Under the pieces are notes generated by a model, which ran no database searches, was not told the DNA's origin, and saw nothing but the letters and a program-made list of their open reading frames with translations. Positions 1 through 5,510 of a stretch of 6,141 nt of DNA are shown here, one piece after another. The position numbers were made by a program, and so were the translations under genes. The stretch lies in contig JAFARH010000323.1 of the NCBI GenBank assembly GCA_019245555.1, forward strand, positions 1 through 6,141, given 5' to 3'. Within the stretch, counting starts at the first letter, position 1. The number at the start of each line of letters is the position of its first letter. Origin of the DNA: Betaproteobacteria bacterium. GTDB lineage: Bacteria > Pseudomonadota > Gammaproteobacteria > Burkholderiales > SG8-39.

Positions 1-382
1 GAAGCACGTTGTTCAGGCGCGAGAGCACTTCCGTCGCCTCCGCCGACTTGGCGATGAAATCCGTGGCACCGGCGCCGCGCGCCCTCTCCTTCGCTCCGGG
101 CTCCTCGTTGCCCGAGATCACGACGACCGGCAGCTCGCGAATGCGGTTGTTAGTTGAATTGCGGATGCGGCCGATGAGCGCGAAGCCGGTCAACTTCGGC
201 ATGTCGAGGTCGGTCAGCACGAGCACGATGGAGGAATCAGCCTCGATCGCCGCCCACGCTTCCTCGCCGTCACCCGCCTCCCGCACAGTGAACGACGAGC
301 GCAGGATGGTGGCGAACGTCGTGCGTACGAATCGGGAATCGTCCACGACCAGCACGCATGCCTGTGCCGGGCCGTTGGACAC
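1..382 (-). CDS. Response regulator, receiver domain (3' end cut by window edge)
   Basis: This is the N-terminal phospho-acceptor (REC, CheY-like) domain of a cytoplasmic two-component response regulator; 127 codons are visible and the gene continues past the left edge. The translation shows the acidic pair D14-D15 (VLVVDDS), the likely phosphorylated aspartate D58 (LTDLDMP), the switch residue S90 (VVISGNE) and the conserved lysine K112 (FIAKS). The usual proline after the lysine is serine here. The start is taken as GTG at 382, 5 bases after the stop of the reductase gene; no ATG, GTG or TTG lies in frame for some distance upstream, and the next in-frame GTG (355) would leave almost nothing before strand beta-1. 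The ribosome binding site is weak, so translation may depend on the upstream gene. The output domain is outside the window. A GGDEF or other effector domain could follow, but nothing visible decides this. Confidence 0.88.
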   Translation of the reverse strand, partial: MSNGPAQACVLVVDDSRFVRTTFATILRSSFTVREAGDGEEAWAAIEADSSIVLVLTDLDMPKLTGFALIGRIRNSTNNRIRELPVVVISGNEEPGAKERARGAGATDFIAKSAEATEVLSRLNNVL

Positions 383-387
383 CTGCG

Positions 388-1386
388 CTAGTCCGTCAAA
401 TCGACGACGACCCGGCGACTCACCTTGGCGTTGATGAAATCGTCGAATACGCCAGGCAGCTCGGCGAAGGGGATGGTGCGGCACATCTCCTTGAGGAGCG
501 GAGGCTTCAGGTCGCTGGCGAGGCGCTTCCAGACGAGATCGCGCACGTCGTTCGCGCTGTCGCCCGAATTGATGCCGAGGAGGCGGGCGCCGCGCAGGAT
601 GAAAGGCATCACCGTCGTGTTGAAGCTCGCGCTCGCCGCGAGCCCGATCGATGCGATCACGCCGTTCTCCTTCATGGTGCTCGCCATCCAGGAGAGCACT
701 TCGCCACCGAGGTTGTCGACCGCGCCCGCCCAGGTCGCTTTGTCGAGCGGCTTGATCTTCTGCAGGTTGAGACTCTGCCGCAGCATGATCTCTTTCGCAC
801 CGAGCTTCTTCAGCCAGTCGCTTTCGCTCTCCTTCCCGGTCAGCGCCACTACGTGATAGCCGCTCTTCGCCAGCATGGCGATGATGATGGACCCGACCCC
901 GCCGGTCGCGCCGTTAACTATCACCGGTCCATTGGCAGGTTTCAGGCCCTCGTGCTCCATCCGCACCATCGCAATGCCGGCTGTATAGCCCGCTGTGCCG
1001 TATGCCATGGCTTCCCAGAGCGAAAGGCCTTGCGGCATCTTGATGATCCAGTCGCCCTTGACGCGCGCATAAGGCGAGTAGCCGCCGTCGTGTGAGACGC
1101 CGACATACTCGCCGCTCGTGGTGAGAACGGCGTCACCTTTCTTGAAGCGCGGATCCGTGGACGACATCACGGTGCCGGCGAAATCGATGCCGCCGATGGC
1201 GGAAGGACGCCGCAGGATCTTGCCCTTGCCCGTCGCGGCGAGCGCGTCCTTGTAGTTCACGCTCGAGTACGCGACGCGCACGGTGACGTCGCCTGGATCG
1301 AGCTGGTCGAGCGTGGTTTCGACGAACTCCGCGCGGATCTTCTTCTCCGGCGTCTCGGTAAGCCTGTAGGCCTTGAAGCGCTCCAT
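388..1386 (-). CDS. acuI: AcuI/YhdH-family acryloyl-CoA reductase (NADPH), MDR superfamily
   Basis: This is a zinc-independent medium-chain dehydrogenase/reductase of the YhdH/AcuI group, cytoplasmic; characterised members reduce acryloyl-CoA to propanoyl-CoA with NADPH. The 332 residues match the usual family length. Family signatures are SSVNYKDAL (41-49), TGKGKI (52-57), GIDFAGTV (66-73), DPRF (78-81), ARVKGDW (107-113), the Rossmann motif NGATGGVGS (158-166), WAGAVDNLGG (219-228) and TTVMPFILRG (257-266). The only cysteine is C302, so the catalytic and structural zinc ligands of alcohol dehydrogenases are absent, as expected. The start ATG has a strong Shine-Dalgarno (AAGGAG) that overlaps the stop codon of the upstream Bug gene, suggesting translational coupling. 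The family call is firm. The physiological substrate is less certain: acrylate, 3-hydroxypropionate and other enoyl-CoA routes are all possible, and no CoA ligase or hydratase lies beside it in this window. Confidence 0.9.
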   Translation of the reverse strand: MERFKAYRLTETPEKKIRAEFVETTLDQLDPGDVTVRVAYSSVNYKDALAATGKGKILRRPSAIGGIDFAGTVMSSTDPRFKKGDAVLTTSGEYVGVSHDGGYSPYARVKGDWIIKMPQGLSLWEAMAYGTAGYTAGIAMVRMEHEGLKPANGPVIVNGATGGVGSIIIAMLAKSGYHVVALTGKESESDWLKKLGAKEIMLRQSLNLQKIKPLDKATWAGAVDNLGGEVLSWMASTMKENGVIASIGLAASASFNTTVMPFILRGARLLGINSGDSANDVRDLVWKRLASDLKPPLLKEMCRTIPFAELPGVFDDFINAKVSRRVVVDLTD

Positions 1387-1395
1387 GGTTCTCCT
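1387..1395 (-). promoter_or_regulatory. Shine-Dalgarno of acuI abutting the upstream stop codon
   Basis: On the minus strand the stop TAA of the Bug gene is followed directly by AGGAGAACC and then the acuI ATG. The AAGGAG core therefore begins inside the upstream stop codon and lies 4 to 5 bases before the start. It fixes the acuI start and suggests that ribosomes finishing the Bug gene can reinitiate on acuI. Confidence 0.75.
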
Positions 1396-2358
1396 TTATT
1401 CCGCCTTGATGCCAGCCTGCTTCACCACCTGGGTCCACTTGGCCGTCTCGGCCGCAATCTGCGCGCCGAACTCGCTCGGGCTCATATGCAGAGCCTCAGC
1501 ACCTTCCACTTCGAATCGTTTCTTCATCTCCGGAGAGTCGACTACAGAGGCGATCTCTTTGTGCAAACGCTCGAGCACCGTCGGGGGCGTGCCGGCGGGT
1601 GCCACGATGCCCCACCAGTTCGTCGCCTCGGCGCCAGGCAAGCCTGCTTCCGCAAACGTCGGCACGTCGGGCAACGCAGCGAGCCGGCTCTTTCCGCCGA
1701 CGCCGAGCGCCCGCAGCTTGCCCGTCTTCACGTGGGGGATGTTCTGCACGGCGCTGCCGATATGCATCTGCACTTGGCCGGCGATGGTGTCCGTGAGCGC
1801 GGGACCGCCGCCTTTGTACTGCACGATGACGATGTTGATCCCGGCCTGCAGGCGGAAAAGCTCCGTCGCGAGGTGCTGGAAGCTGCCGGGGCCTGCGGCG
1901 CTCGCGTTCAGTTGGCCCGGCTTGCTCTTGGCGAGCGCAATCAACTCTTGCACCGAATTCACCGGCAGCGCGGTCGGCACCACGAGCAAACTGGGCCCCG
2001 TACCAATAGGTGCCGCAGGCACGAACCATTGCAGCGATTCCTCCGGCATCCACTGCAGTGCGATGCTGACCGGCCAGCCGACCGACACGAGCAGCAGCGT
2101 GTAGCCGTCCGCCGGCGATTTCGCTGCGGCATTCATGCCGATGGTTCCTCCGCCGCCGCCGCGGTTGTCGATCACAATGCTCTGGCCGAGCCTGTCGCTC
2201 AACTGAGCAGCGACGGCGCGGGCCACCAGATCATTCGAGCCGCCCGGTGGAAAGGGGATGATCAACCTGACCGGTTTCGACGGATATGTGGCAACTGAGG
2301 CCTGCGCGAATGTAAAGCTCGCCGCCAGCGCCAAAAGCACTGCCATTAAAGGCCGCAT
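1396..2358 (-). CDS. Bug/TctC-family tripartite transporter substrate-binding protein
   Basis: This is a periplasmic solute-binding protein of the Bug (TctC-like) family, which captures small carboxylates or related ligands for tripartite tricarboxylate transporters. The 320 residues are about the family norm. An N-terminal signal peptide (hydrophobic 5-18, likely cleavage after A20 or A23) precedes the hallmark TYPSKPVRLIIPFPPGG start. The first ligand loop PPGGSND (38-43, with D43) and the second, DNRGGGGG (64-71), are canonical, as are DGYTLL (84-89), PDVPTFAEAG (230-239) and GIVAPAGTPP (250-259). The stretch 95-112 lacks the common YDPxKDF motif. The ATG at 2358 has no clear Shine-Dalgarno; the next in-frame ATG (residue 5) is no better and would shorten the signal peptide. 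No TctA or TctB membrane partner is in the window, so it is an orphan here. It heads the unit with acuI and the receiver gene and is divergent from the aldolase-like gene. The ligand cannot be named. Confidence 0.92.
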   Translation of the reverse strand: MRPLMAVLLALAASFTFAQASVATYPSKPVRLIIPFPPGGSNDLVARAVAAQLSDRLGQSIVIDNRGGGGGTIGMNAAAKSPADGYTLLLVSVGWPVSIALQWMPEESLQWFVPAAPIGTGPSLLVVPTALPVNSVQELIALAKSKPGQLNASAAGPGSFQHLATELFRLQAGINIVIVQYKGGGPALTDTIAGQVQMHIGSAVQNIPHVKTGKLRALGVGGKSRLAALPDVPTFAEAGLPGAEATNWWGIVAPAGTPPTVLERLHKEIASVVDSPEMKKRFEVEGAEALHMSPSEFGAQIAAETAKWTQVVKQAGIKAE

Positions 2359-2361
2359 CGC

Positions 2362-2367
2362 TATATT
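2362..2367 (+). promoter_or_regulatory. Possible -10 element of the aldolase-like gene
   Basis: TATATT lies in the 21-base gap between the divergent Bug and aldolase-like starts, 12 bases before the ATG at 2380. It is the only AT-rich hexamer in the gap. Transcription starting about 7 bases downstream would give a leader of only a few bases. No convincing -35 hexamer lies 16 to 18 bases upstream, so this is tentative. Confidence 0.3.
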
Positions 2368-2379
2368 CTTGCACTGCTC

Positions 2380-3183
2380 ATGGACAAATTACCCAACTAC
2401 CGCACGGACTTTCGCTCGGTCAAGAATCAGGTCAGTTCCGAGGAATGGCAGGCACGCGTCGACCTCGCGGCGTGCTACCGCCTGATCGATTCGTACGGCA
2501 TGACCGACCTCACGTACAACCACATCACCGTGCGGGTGCCGGGACCGGAAGAGCACATCCTCATCAACCTGTACGGGATGCTCTACAAGGAAATAACCGC
2601 GTCGAGCCTTGCGAAGATCGACCTCGACGGCAATGTCATCTGGAAGCCGGACACGGATTACTACGTCAACAAGGCCGGCTATGTGATCCACGGCTGCATC
2701 CACCGCGCGCGGCCTGACGTGCGCGCGATCATCCATACCCATACCCGCGCCGGCATGGCGGTAGCCGCGATGCAATGCGGCCTGCTGCCGATCAGCCAGA
2801 CGTCGATCCGGTTCGAAAACCATATCGGGTATCACGACTACGAAGGCCCGGCGATCGATCTTTCGGAGCAGCAGCGCCTGGTAAAGGATCTCGGCAAGCA
2901 CAACGCGATGGTCCTGCGCTCTCATGGGCTACTCACCTGCGGTCCAAGCATCCCGGAAGCGTTCAACACGATGTACCAGCTCGAGCTCTCGTGCCGCACA
3001 CAAGTGGACGTGATGGCCGCGCGCAGCGACATGGTCATGCCGTCGCGAGAAGTGCTGGCGAAAACGGCCCATCTCTATCAGCCGGGCACGCGTCGTCCTT
3101 ACGGCATCCTGGAGTGGCCAGCGATGCTCAGGCAGCTCGAAGCCGAACAGAAAAACTCACCGTACCCACCTTATTGGCAATAG
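2380..3183 (+). CDS. Class II aldolase/adducin family protein (adducin-like, no catalytic Glu)
   Basis: This is a 267-residue cytoplasmic protein with the class II aldolase/adducin fold (family of FucA, AraD and MtnB). Helix and strand landmarks include YGMTDLTYNHITVRVPG (39-55), DLDGNVI (81-87), RARPDVRAIIHTHT (109-122) and LRSHGLLTCG (179-188). The metal-binding histidines of FucA correspond to H119, H121 and H182. The FucA catalytic glutamate, 11 residues before the RPD arginine, aligns with G100 (NKAGYVIH), a pattern I associate with the adducin-like branch. Aldol cleavage of fuculose-1-phosphate type is therefore unlikely; a different lyase, decarboxylase or binding role is possible. The ATG at 2380 starts 21 bases from the divergent Bug gene and has no visible Shine-Dalgarno. 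The small exported-protein gene follows after 18 bases. Family confidence is high; function is unknown. The divergent pairing hints at a shared ligand or pathway with the Bug and acuI genes, but this is inference. Confidence 0.9.
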   Translation: MDKLPNYRTDFRSVKNQVSSEEWQARVDLAACYRLIDSYGMTDLTYNHITVRVPGPEEHILINLYGMLYKEITASSLAKIDLDGNVIWKPDTDYYVNKAGYVIHGCIHRARPDVRAIIHTHTRAGMAVAAMQCGLLPISQTSIRFENHIGYHDYEGPAIDLSEQQRLVKDLGKHNAMVLRSHGLLTCGPSIPEAFNTMYQLELSCRTQVDVMAARSDMVMPSREVLAKTAHLYQPGTRRPYGILEWPAMLRQLEAEQKNSPYPPYWQ

Positions 3184-3188
3184 CGCTT

Positions 3189-3195
3189 AGGGAGA
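3189..3195 (+). promoter_or_regulatory. Ribosome binding site of the small exported protein
   Basis: AGGGAGA lies 6 bases before the ATG at 3202, a good Shine-Dalgarno position. It is one of the two clearest ribosome binding sites in the window and is the main argument that the following short reading frame is a real gene with this start. Confidence 0.7.
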
Positions 3196-3201
3196 CAGCA
3201 G

Positions 3202-3438
3202 ATGAACGCTCGCTTTGTTCTAGCCCTCATCATCAGTTCCATCGGCGTGGGTTGCGCGGCTCCGGGAGACCAGCAGCCGGCCACCGCCACAGCGCAATCA
3301 TCGCAACCGCAGGAGAAGTGCTATTCGTCCGGAAGCCGCTTGCCCTCGAGTGACTGCGGCGGCTCCTCGACGGTTGGCGGAACGTCGAAGGACGACTACA
3401 TGCACGACCGCGCCGCGTCGCCGACGCCGATGCGCTAG
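3202..3438 (+). CDS. Small exported protein, possible lipoprotein, hypothetical
   Basis: This 78-residue protein is of a family I cannot name. It begins with a signal sequence: a short basic start (MNAR), hydrophobic residues 5-17, then C18 in the context IGVGC followed by AAPGD. That resembles a lipobox but has glycine, not leucine, three residues before the cysteine, so either lipidation at C18 or cleavage nearby by signal peptidase I is possible. The mature part is short, rich in Ser, Gly, Pro and Gln, and probably mostly unstructured. It has two further cysteines, C40 (EKCYSSGSRLPSSD) and C52 (DCGGSS), which could form a disulfide in the periplasm, and an acidic-basic tail. A good Shine-Dalgarno and the 18-base distance from the aldolase-like gene suggest co-transcription. 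It converges on the second Bug gene 7 bases away. The gene call is fairly safe; the role is unknown. Confidence 0.7.
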   Translation: MNARFVLALIISSIGVGCAAPGDQQPATATAQSSQPQEKCYSSGSRLPSSDCGGSSTVGGTSKDDYMHDRAASPTPMR

Positions 3439-3454
3439 CGAGCTGCTACTCGCT
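3437..3454. terminator. Short hairpin at a convergent gene junction, possible weak terminator
   Basis: AGCGAG (3437-3442) and CTCGCT (3449-3454) form a perfect 6-base-pair stem around a 6-base loop. It overlaps the last two bases of the small exported-protein stop codon and covers the stop codon of the converging Bug gene, and is followed on the plus strand by CTTTAG. The stem is short and the T-run poor, so efficient intrinsic termination is doubtful; its position between converging genes is the main argument for it. Confidence 0.35.
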
Positions 3455-4393
3455 CTTTAGATTCGCTTCGCGCGCCAGCCGCGCGAAGTTCTCGACCTCG
3501 CTCTTCACGTAGGCGGTAAATTCCTGCGAGGAGGCGCTCGCCTGGAGCTCGATCGCGCGATCCAGGAAACGCTTGCGAAGCTCAGGCTGTGCCACGGCAC
3601 TCGCCGCCGCTGCGCGCACGCGCTCGACGATATCGGGCGGCGTACCCGTCGGTGCCATGAGCGCAGTCCAGGTTACATCCTCGAATCCGGACAAGCCCTG
3701 CTCCGCGATGGTCGGCACCTCCGGCAGCAACGGCGAGCGCTCGCGGCTGGTGACGCCGAGCGGTCGCAGTTTGCCTGCGTGAATGTGAGCGAGCGACGTG
3801 CTCACCTGGTCGAACATCAGGTTCACCTGGCCGCCGAGCACGTCGGTGAGCGACTGCGCGTTGCCTTTGTAGGGGACGTGCAGCATCTTGATGCCGGCCT
3901 GGCGCATGAAGAGCTCTGCAGCGATGTGGCCGGTCGAGCCCGTGCCGGAGGTGGCATACGAGAGCTCCCCGGGTTTCGCCTTCGCGAGCGCGATGAGCTC
4001 AGCGACGGAGTGCGCCGGCACGCCGGGATTCACCTCGAGCACCTGCGGGATGCGCGACACGAGCGTCACGCCAACGAAATCCTTCACTGGGTCGTAACCG
4101 GCGTTCGCTACCAGGATGGCCGCACGTGAAAAGGTGGTGGAGACCGAAAGGAGCGTGTACCCGTCCGGCGCCGAGCGCGCGACGAACTGCGTGCCGACCA
4201 GAGCGCTCGCGCTCGGACGCGCTTCGATGACGAGCGGCTGGCCAAGGGACTTCGACATCTCGTCGGCCAGCGCGCGGATCGTGATTTCCTGGTTACCCCC
4301 GGCCGCGACCGGAACGATGATGCGCACGGGCTTGGTTGGGTATGTCTGGGCATGGGCAGCAGCACAGACGAAAAGCAGGGCCAGGAGTCTCAT
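3446..4393 (-). CDS. Bug/TctC-family substrate-binding protein with atypical ligand loops
   Basis: This is a second periplasmic Bug-family solute-binding protein, 315 residues. A short signal peptide (MRLLALLFVCAAAHA, likely cleaved before Q16) precedes TYPTKPVRIIVP. Family landmarks are DGYTLL (77-82), YDPVKDF (100-106), VNPGVPAHSVAELIALAKAKPGEL (split across 121-144), HVPYKG (172-177), PEVPTIAEQG (224-233) and MAPTGTPP (246-253). The two ligand loops depart from the norm: the usual PPGGxxD is AAGGNQE (30-36, Glu for Asp), and the usual E/DNRPGAGG is EARPSASA (57-64). The protein is clearly different from the Bug protein at 1396-2358, so this is not a recent duplication. Its ATG overlaps the zapE stop by 4 bases (ATGA), so it is very likely translated by coupling to zapE. 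No transporter membrane subunit is nearby. The ligand cannot be named, though the loop changes suggest it may differ from that of canonical members. Confidence 0.92.
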   Translation of the reverse strand: MRLLALLFVCAAAHAQTYPTKPVRIIVPVAAGGNQEITIRALADEMSKSLGQPLVIEARPSASALVGTQFVARSAPDGYTLLSVSTTFSRAAILVANAGYDPVKDFVGVTLVSRIPQVLEVNPGVPAHSVAELIALAKAKPGELSYATSGTGSTGHIAAELFMRQAGIKMLHVPYKGNAQSLTDVLGGQVNLMFDQVSTSLAHIHAGKLRPLGVTSRERSPLLPEVPTIAEQGLSGFEDVTWTALMAPTGTPPDIVERVRAAAASAVAQPELRKRFLDRAIELQASASSQEFTAYVKSEVENFARLAREANLKSE

Positions 4394-5475
4394 TGCTTGC
4401 GCCGCTCGGTCTGCAAATACTCGACCGACTGCATCTCGTGCAGGCGACTGACTGTGCGCTGAAATTCCGCCGCGTGCTCACCCTCGGTGAATAGCTGCTC
4501 GGGCTCGGCGGCGGCGGAGATGATCAGATTTACGCGGTCATCGTAGAACACGTCGACCAGCCAGGTGAAGCGTCGCGCGGCGTCGGAGTTCTTCGGCGAC
4601 ATGCGCGGGATGTTGGAGAGCATCACCGTATGGAAGCGTTTGGCGAGGTCCACGTAATCGGCGTACGAGCGCGGCCCCTCACAGAGTGCCGAGAAATCGA
4701 ACCAGACAAGGCCGCCCGCTCGCTTGCGGTACGGGATCTCCCGACCCTCGACGTCGAGCGGCTGCTTCTCCTCCTCGACGTCGCGCAGCTCGTCGAAGAT
4801 CTTGAGGAGCGGCGCATCGGAGCCGACGTGGTACACCTTCATCCGTTCCATCTTCAGGCGCCGGTAATCCGTGCCGTTGTCGACCGAGACGACATCGAGG
4901 CGCTGCTTGATGAACTCGATCGCCGGCAGGAAGCGCTCGCGCTGCAGGCCGTTCGGATAGAGACCATCGGGCGGATAGTTCGAGGTCATGACGAACTCGA
5001 CCCCGCGGTCCATCGTCTGCTCGAGGTAGCGGCCGAGGATCATGGCATCCGCAATGTCGGAAACGTGGAACTCATCGAAGCAGATCAGCCGGTACCTTTC
5101 GGCAGTCCGCTCCGCTACCGCGGCCAGCGGATCCTCGGTGCCGCGCCGCTCGTCGAGCTCGCGATGGATCTCACGCATGAAATGGTGGAAATGGACACGC
5201 CGCTTTCTTGTCAGCGGGACGCAAAGGAAAAACGCGTCCATCAGGAAGCTCTTGCCACGGCCGACCGGTCCCCAAAGGTAGACCCCTTTCGGCAGGTCCG
5301 GATGGACCAGCAGGCGCTTCAGTGCATTGCTGCGCTTCTCCTTGTAGGCGCTCCATTCTTCATAGAGGCGCTGCAGGCGCTCGACCGCGCGCCATTGCGC
5401 CGGATCGGATACGAACCCGCGCCGGGCCAGGCTCTGCTCATAGATAGCGACGACGTCCTGCGCGGAGCGCTCCAT
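4390..5475 (-). CDS. zapE: ZapE / AFG1-like AAA-type ATPase
   Basis: This is the cell-division ATPase ZapE (AFG1/LACE1 family). In Escherichia coli it associates with FtsZ at the division site, mainly under low-oxygen or heat stress; mitochondrial relatives act in protein quality control. The 361 residues are close to the usual length. Motifs in order are: Walker A GPVGRGKS (69-76), RVHFHHFMREIH (93-104), Walker B LICFDEF (130-136) continuing into VSDIADAM, sensor TSN (164-166), DGLYPNGLQRERFLPAI (170-186), WFDFSALC (258-265), FHTVMLSNIP (281-290), RRFTWLVDVFYDD (301-313) and SRLHEMQS (343-350). All ATPase residues expected by eye are intact. The start ATG at 5475 has no strong Shine-Dalgarno. 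The gene is divergent from the CheY-like gene with 35 bases between, and its stop overlaps the start of the second Bug gene (ATGA). That pairing has no obvious functional logic and may just be packing. Confidence 0.95.
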   Translation of the reverse strand: MERSAQDVVAIYEQSLARRGFVSDPAQWRAVERLQRLYEEWSAYKEKRSNALKRLLVHPDLPKGVYLWGPVGRGKSFLMDAFFLCVPLTRKRRVHFHHFMREIHRELDERRGTEDPLAAVAERTAERYRLICFDEFHVSDIADAMILGRYLEQTMDRGVEFVMTSNYPPDGLYPNGLQRERFLPAIEFIKQRLDVVSVDNGTDYRRLKMERMKVYHVGSDAPLLKIFDELRDVEEEKQPLDVEGREIPYRKRAGGLVWFDFSALCEGPRSYADYVDLAKRFHTVMLSNIPRMSPKNSDAARRFTWLVDVFYDDRVNLIISAAAEPEQLFTEGEHAAEFQRTVSRLHEMQSVEYLQTERRKQ

Positions 5476-5497
5476 CGGCTGCGGATTCTATCGGCTG
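5474..5497. repeat. Direct repeat ATCGGCTG x2 in a divergent control region
   Basis: ATCGGCTG occurs at 5474-5481 and again at 5490-5497, 16 bases apart start to start. The first copy overlaps the zapE start codon and the second lies just upstream of the receiver gene. The pair could be a binding site for a regulator acting on both divergent genes, but two 8-base copies can also arise by chance, and the 16-base spacing is not a whole number of helical turns. Confidence 0.35.
5485..5490 (-). promoter_or_regulatory. Possible -10 element of zapE
   Basis: Read on the minus strand this is TAGAAT, five of six matches to the TATAAT consensus, lying 9 bases before the zapE ATG. No recognisable -35 hexamer sits 16 to 18 bases upstream of it, and use of this element would give an almost leaderless message. 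Tentative. Confidence 0.25.
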
Positions 5498-5510
5498 TAA
5501 ACTCCGCGCG

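Larger units (their letters stand above)
5460..5509. repeat. Inverted repeat GCGCGGAG / CTCCGCGC flanking the divergent gap
   Basis: GCGCGGAG (5460-5467, inside the zapE start region) is the exact reverse complement of CTCCGCGC (5502-5509, just before the receiver ATG at 5511). The arms are 8 bases with 34 bases between, and they bracket the whole zapE-receiver control region. A distant operator pair or a large stem is conceivable; in GC-rich DNA chance is a real alternative. Confidence 0.3.

Noticed and set aside
9..434. A 141-codon plus-strand frame at the left edge
   Set aside because: It lies opposite the receiver domain, whose acidic pair, phospho-acceptor and lysine are all in place on the minus strand.
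358..1095. A 245-codon plus-strand frame opposite acuI
   Set aside because: The minus-strand protein matches the AcuI/YhdH family along its whole length; the plus-strand frame shows no domain and no ribosome binding site was evident.
2020..2080. Possible compensated frameshift in the first Bug protein, where the YDPxKDF motif is missing
   Set aside because: The other two frames here give no better match, and the flanking sequence FVPAAPIGTGPSLLVV fits the family in the annotated frame, so it is probably natural variation.
2151..2170. GCC/GCN-rich run resembling a trinucleotide repeat
   Set aside because: It encodes the glycine-rich ligand loop (DNRGGGGG) of the first Bug protein and is explained by coding.
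1486..2298. A 270-codon open frame on the plus strand opposite the first Bug gene
   Set aside because: The Arg/His/Ala-rich translation has no motif, and the opposite strand encodes a complete Bug protein with a signal peptide.
2389..2925. A 178-codon minus-strand frame opposite the aldolase-like gene
   Set aside because: Antisense shadow; the plus strand carries the conserved HTH and SHG metal-site motifs in a continuous frame.
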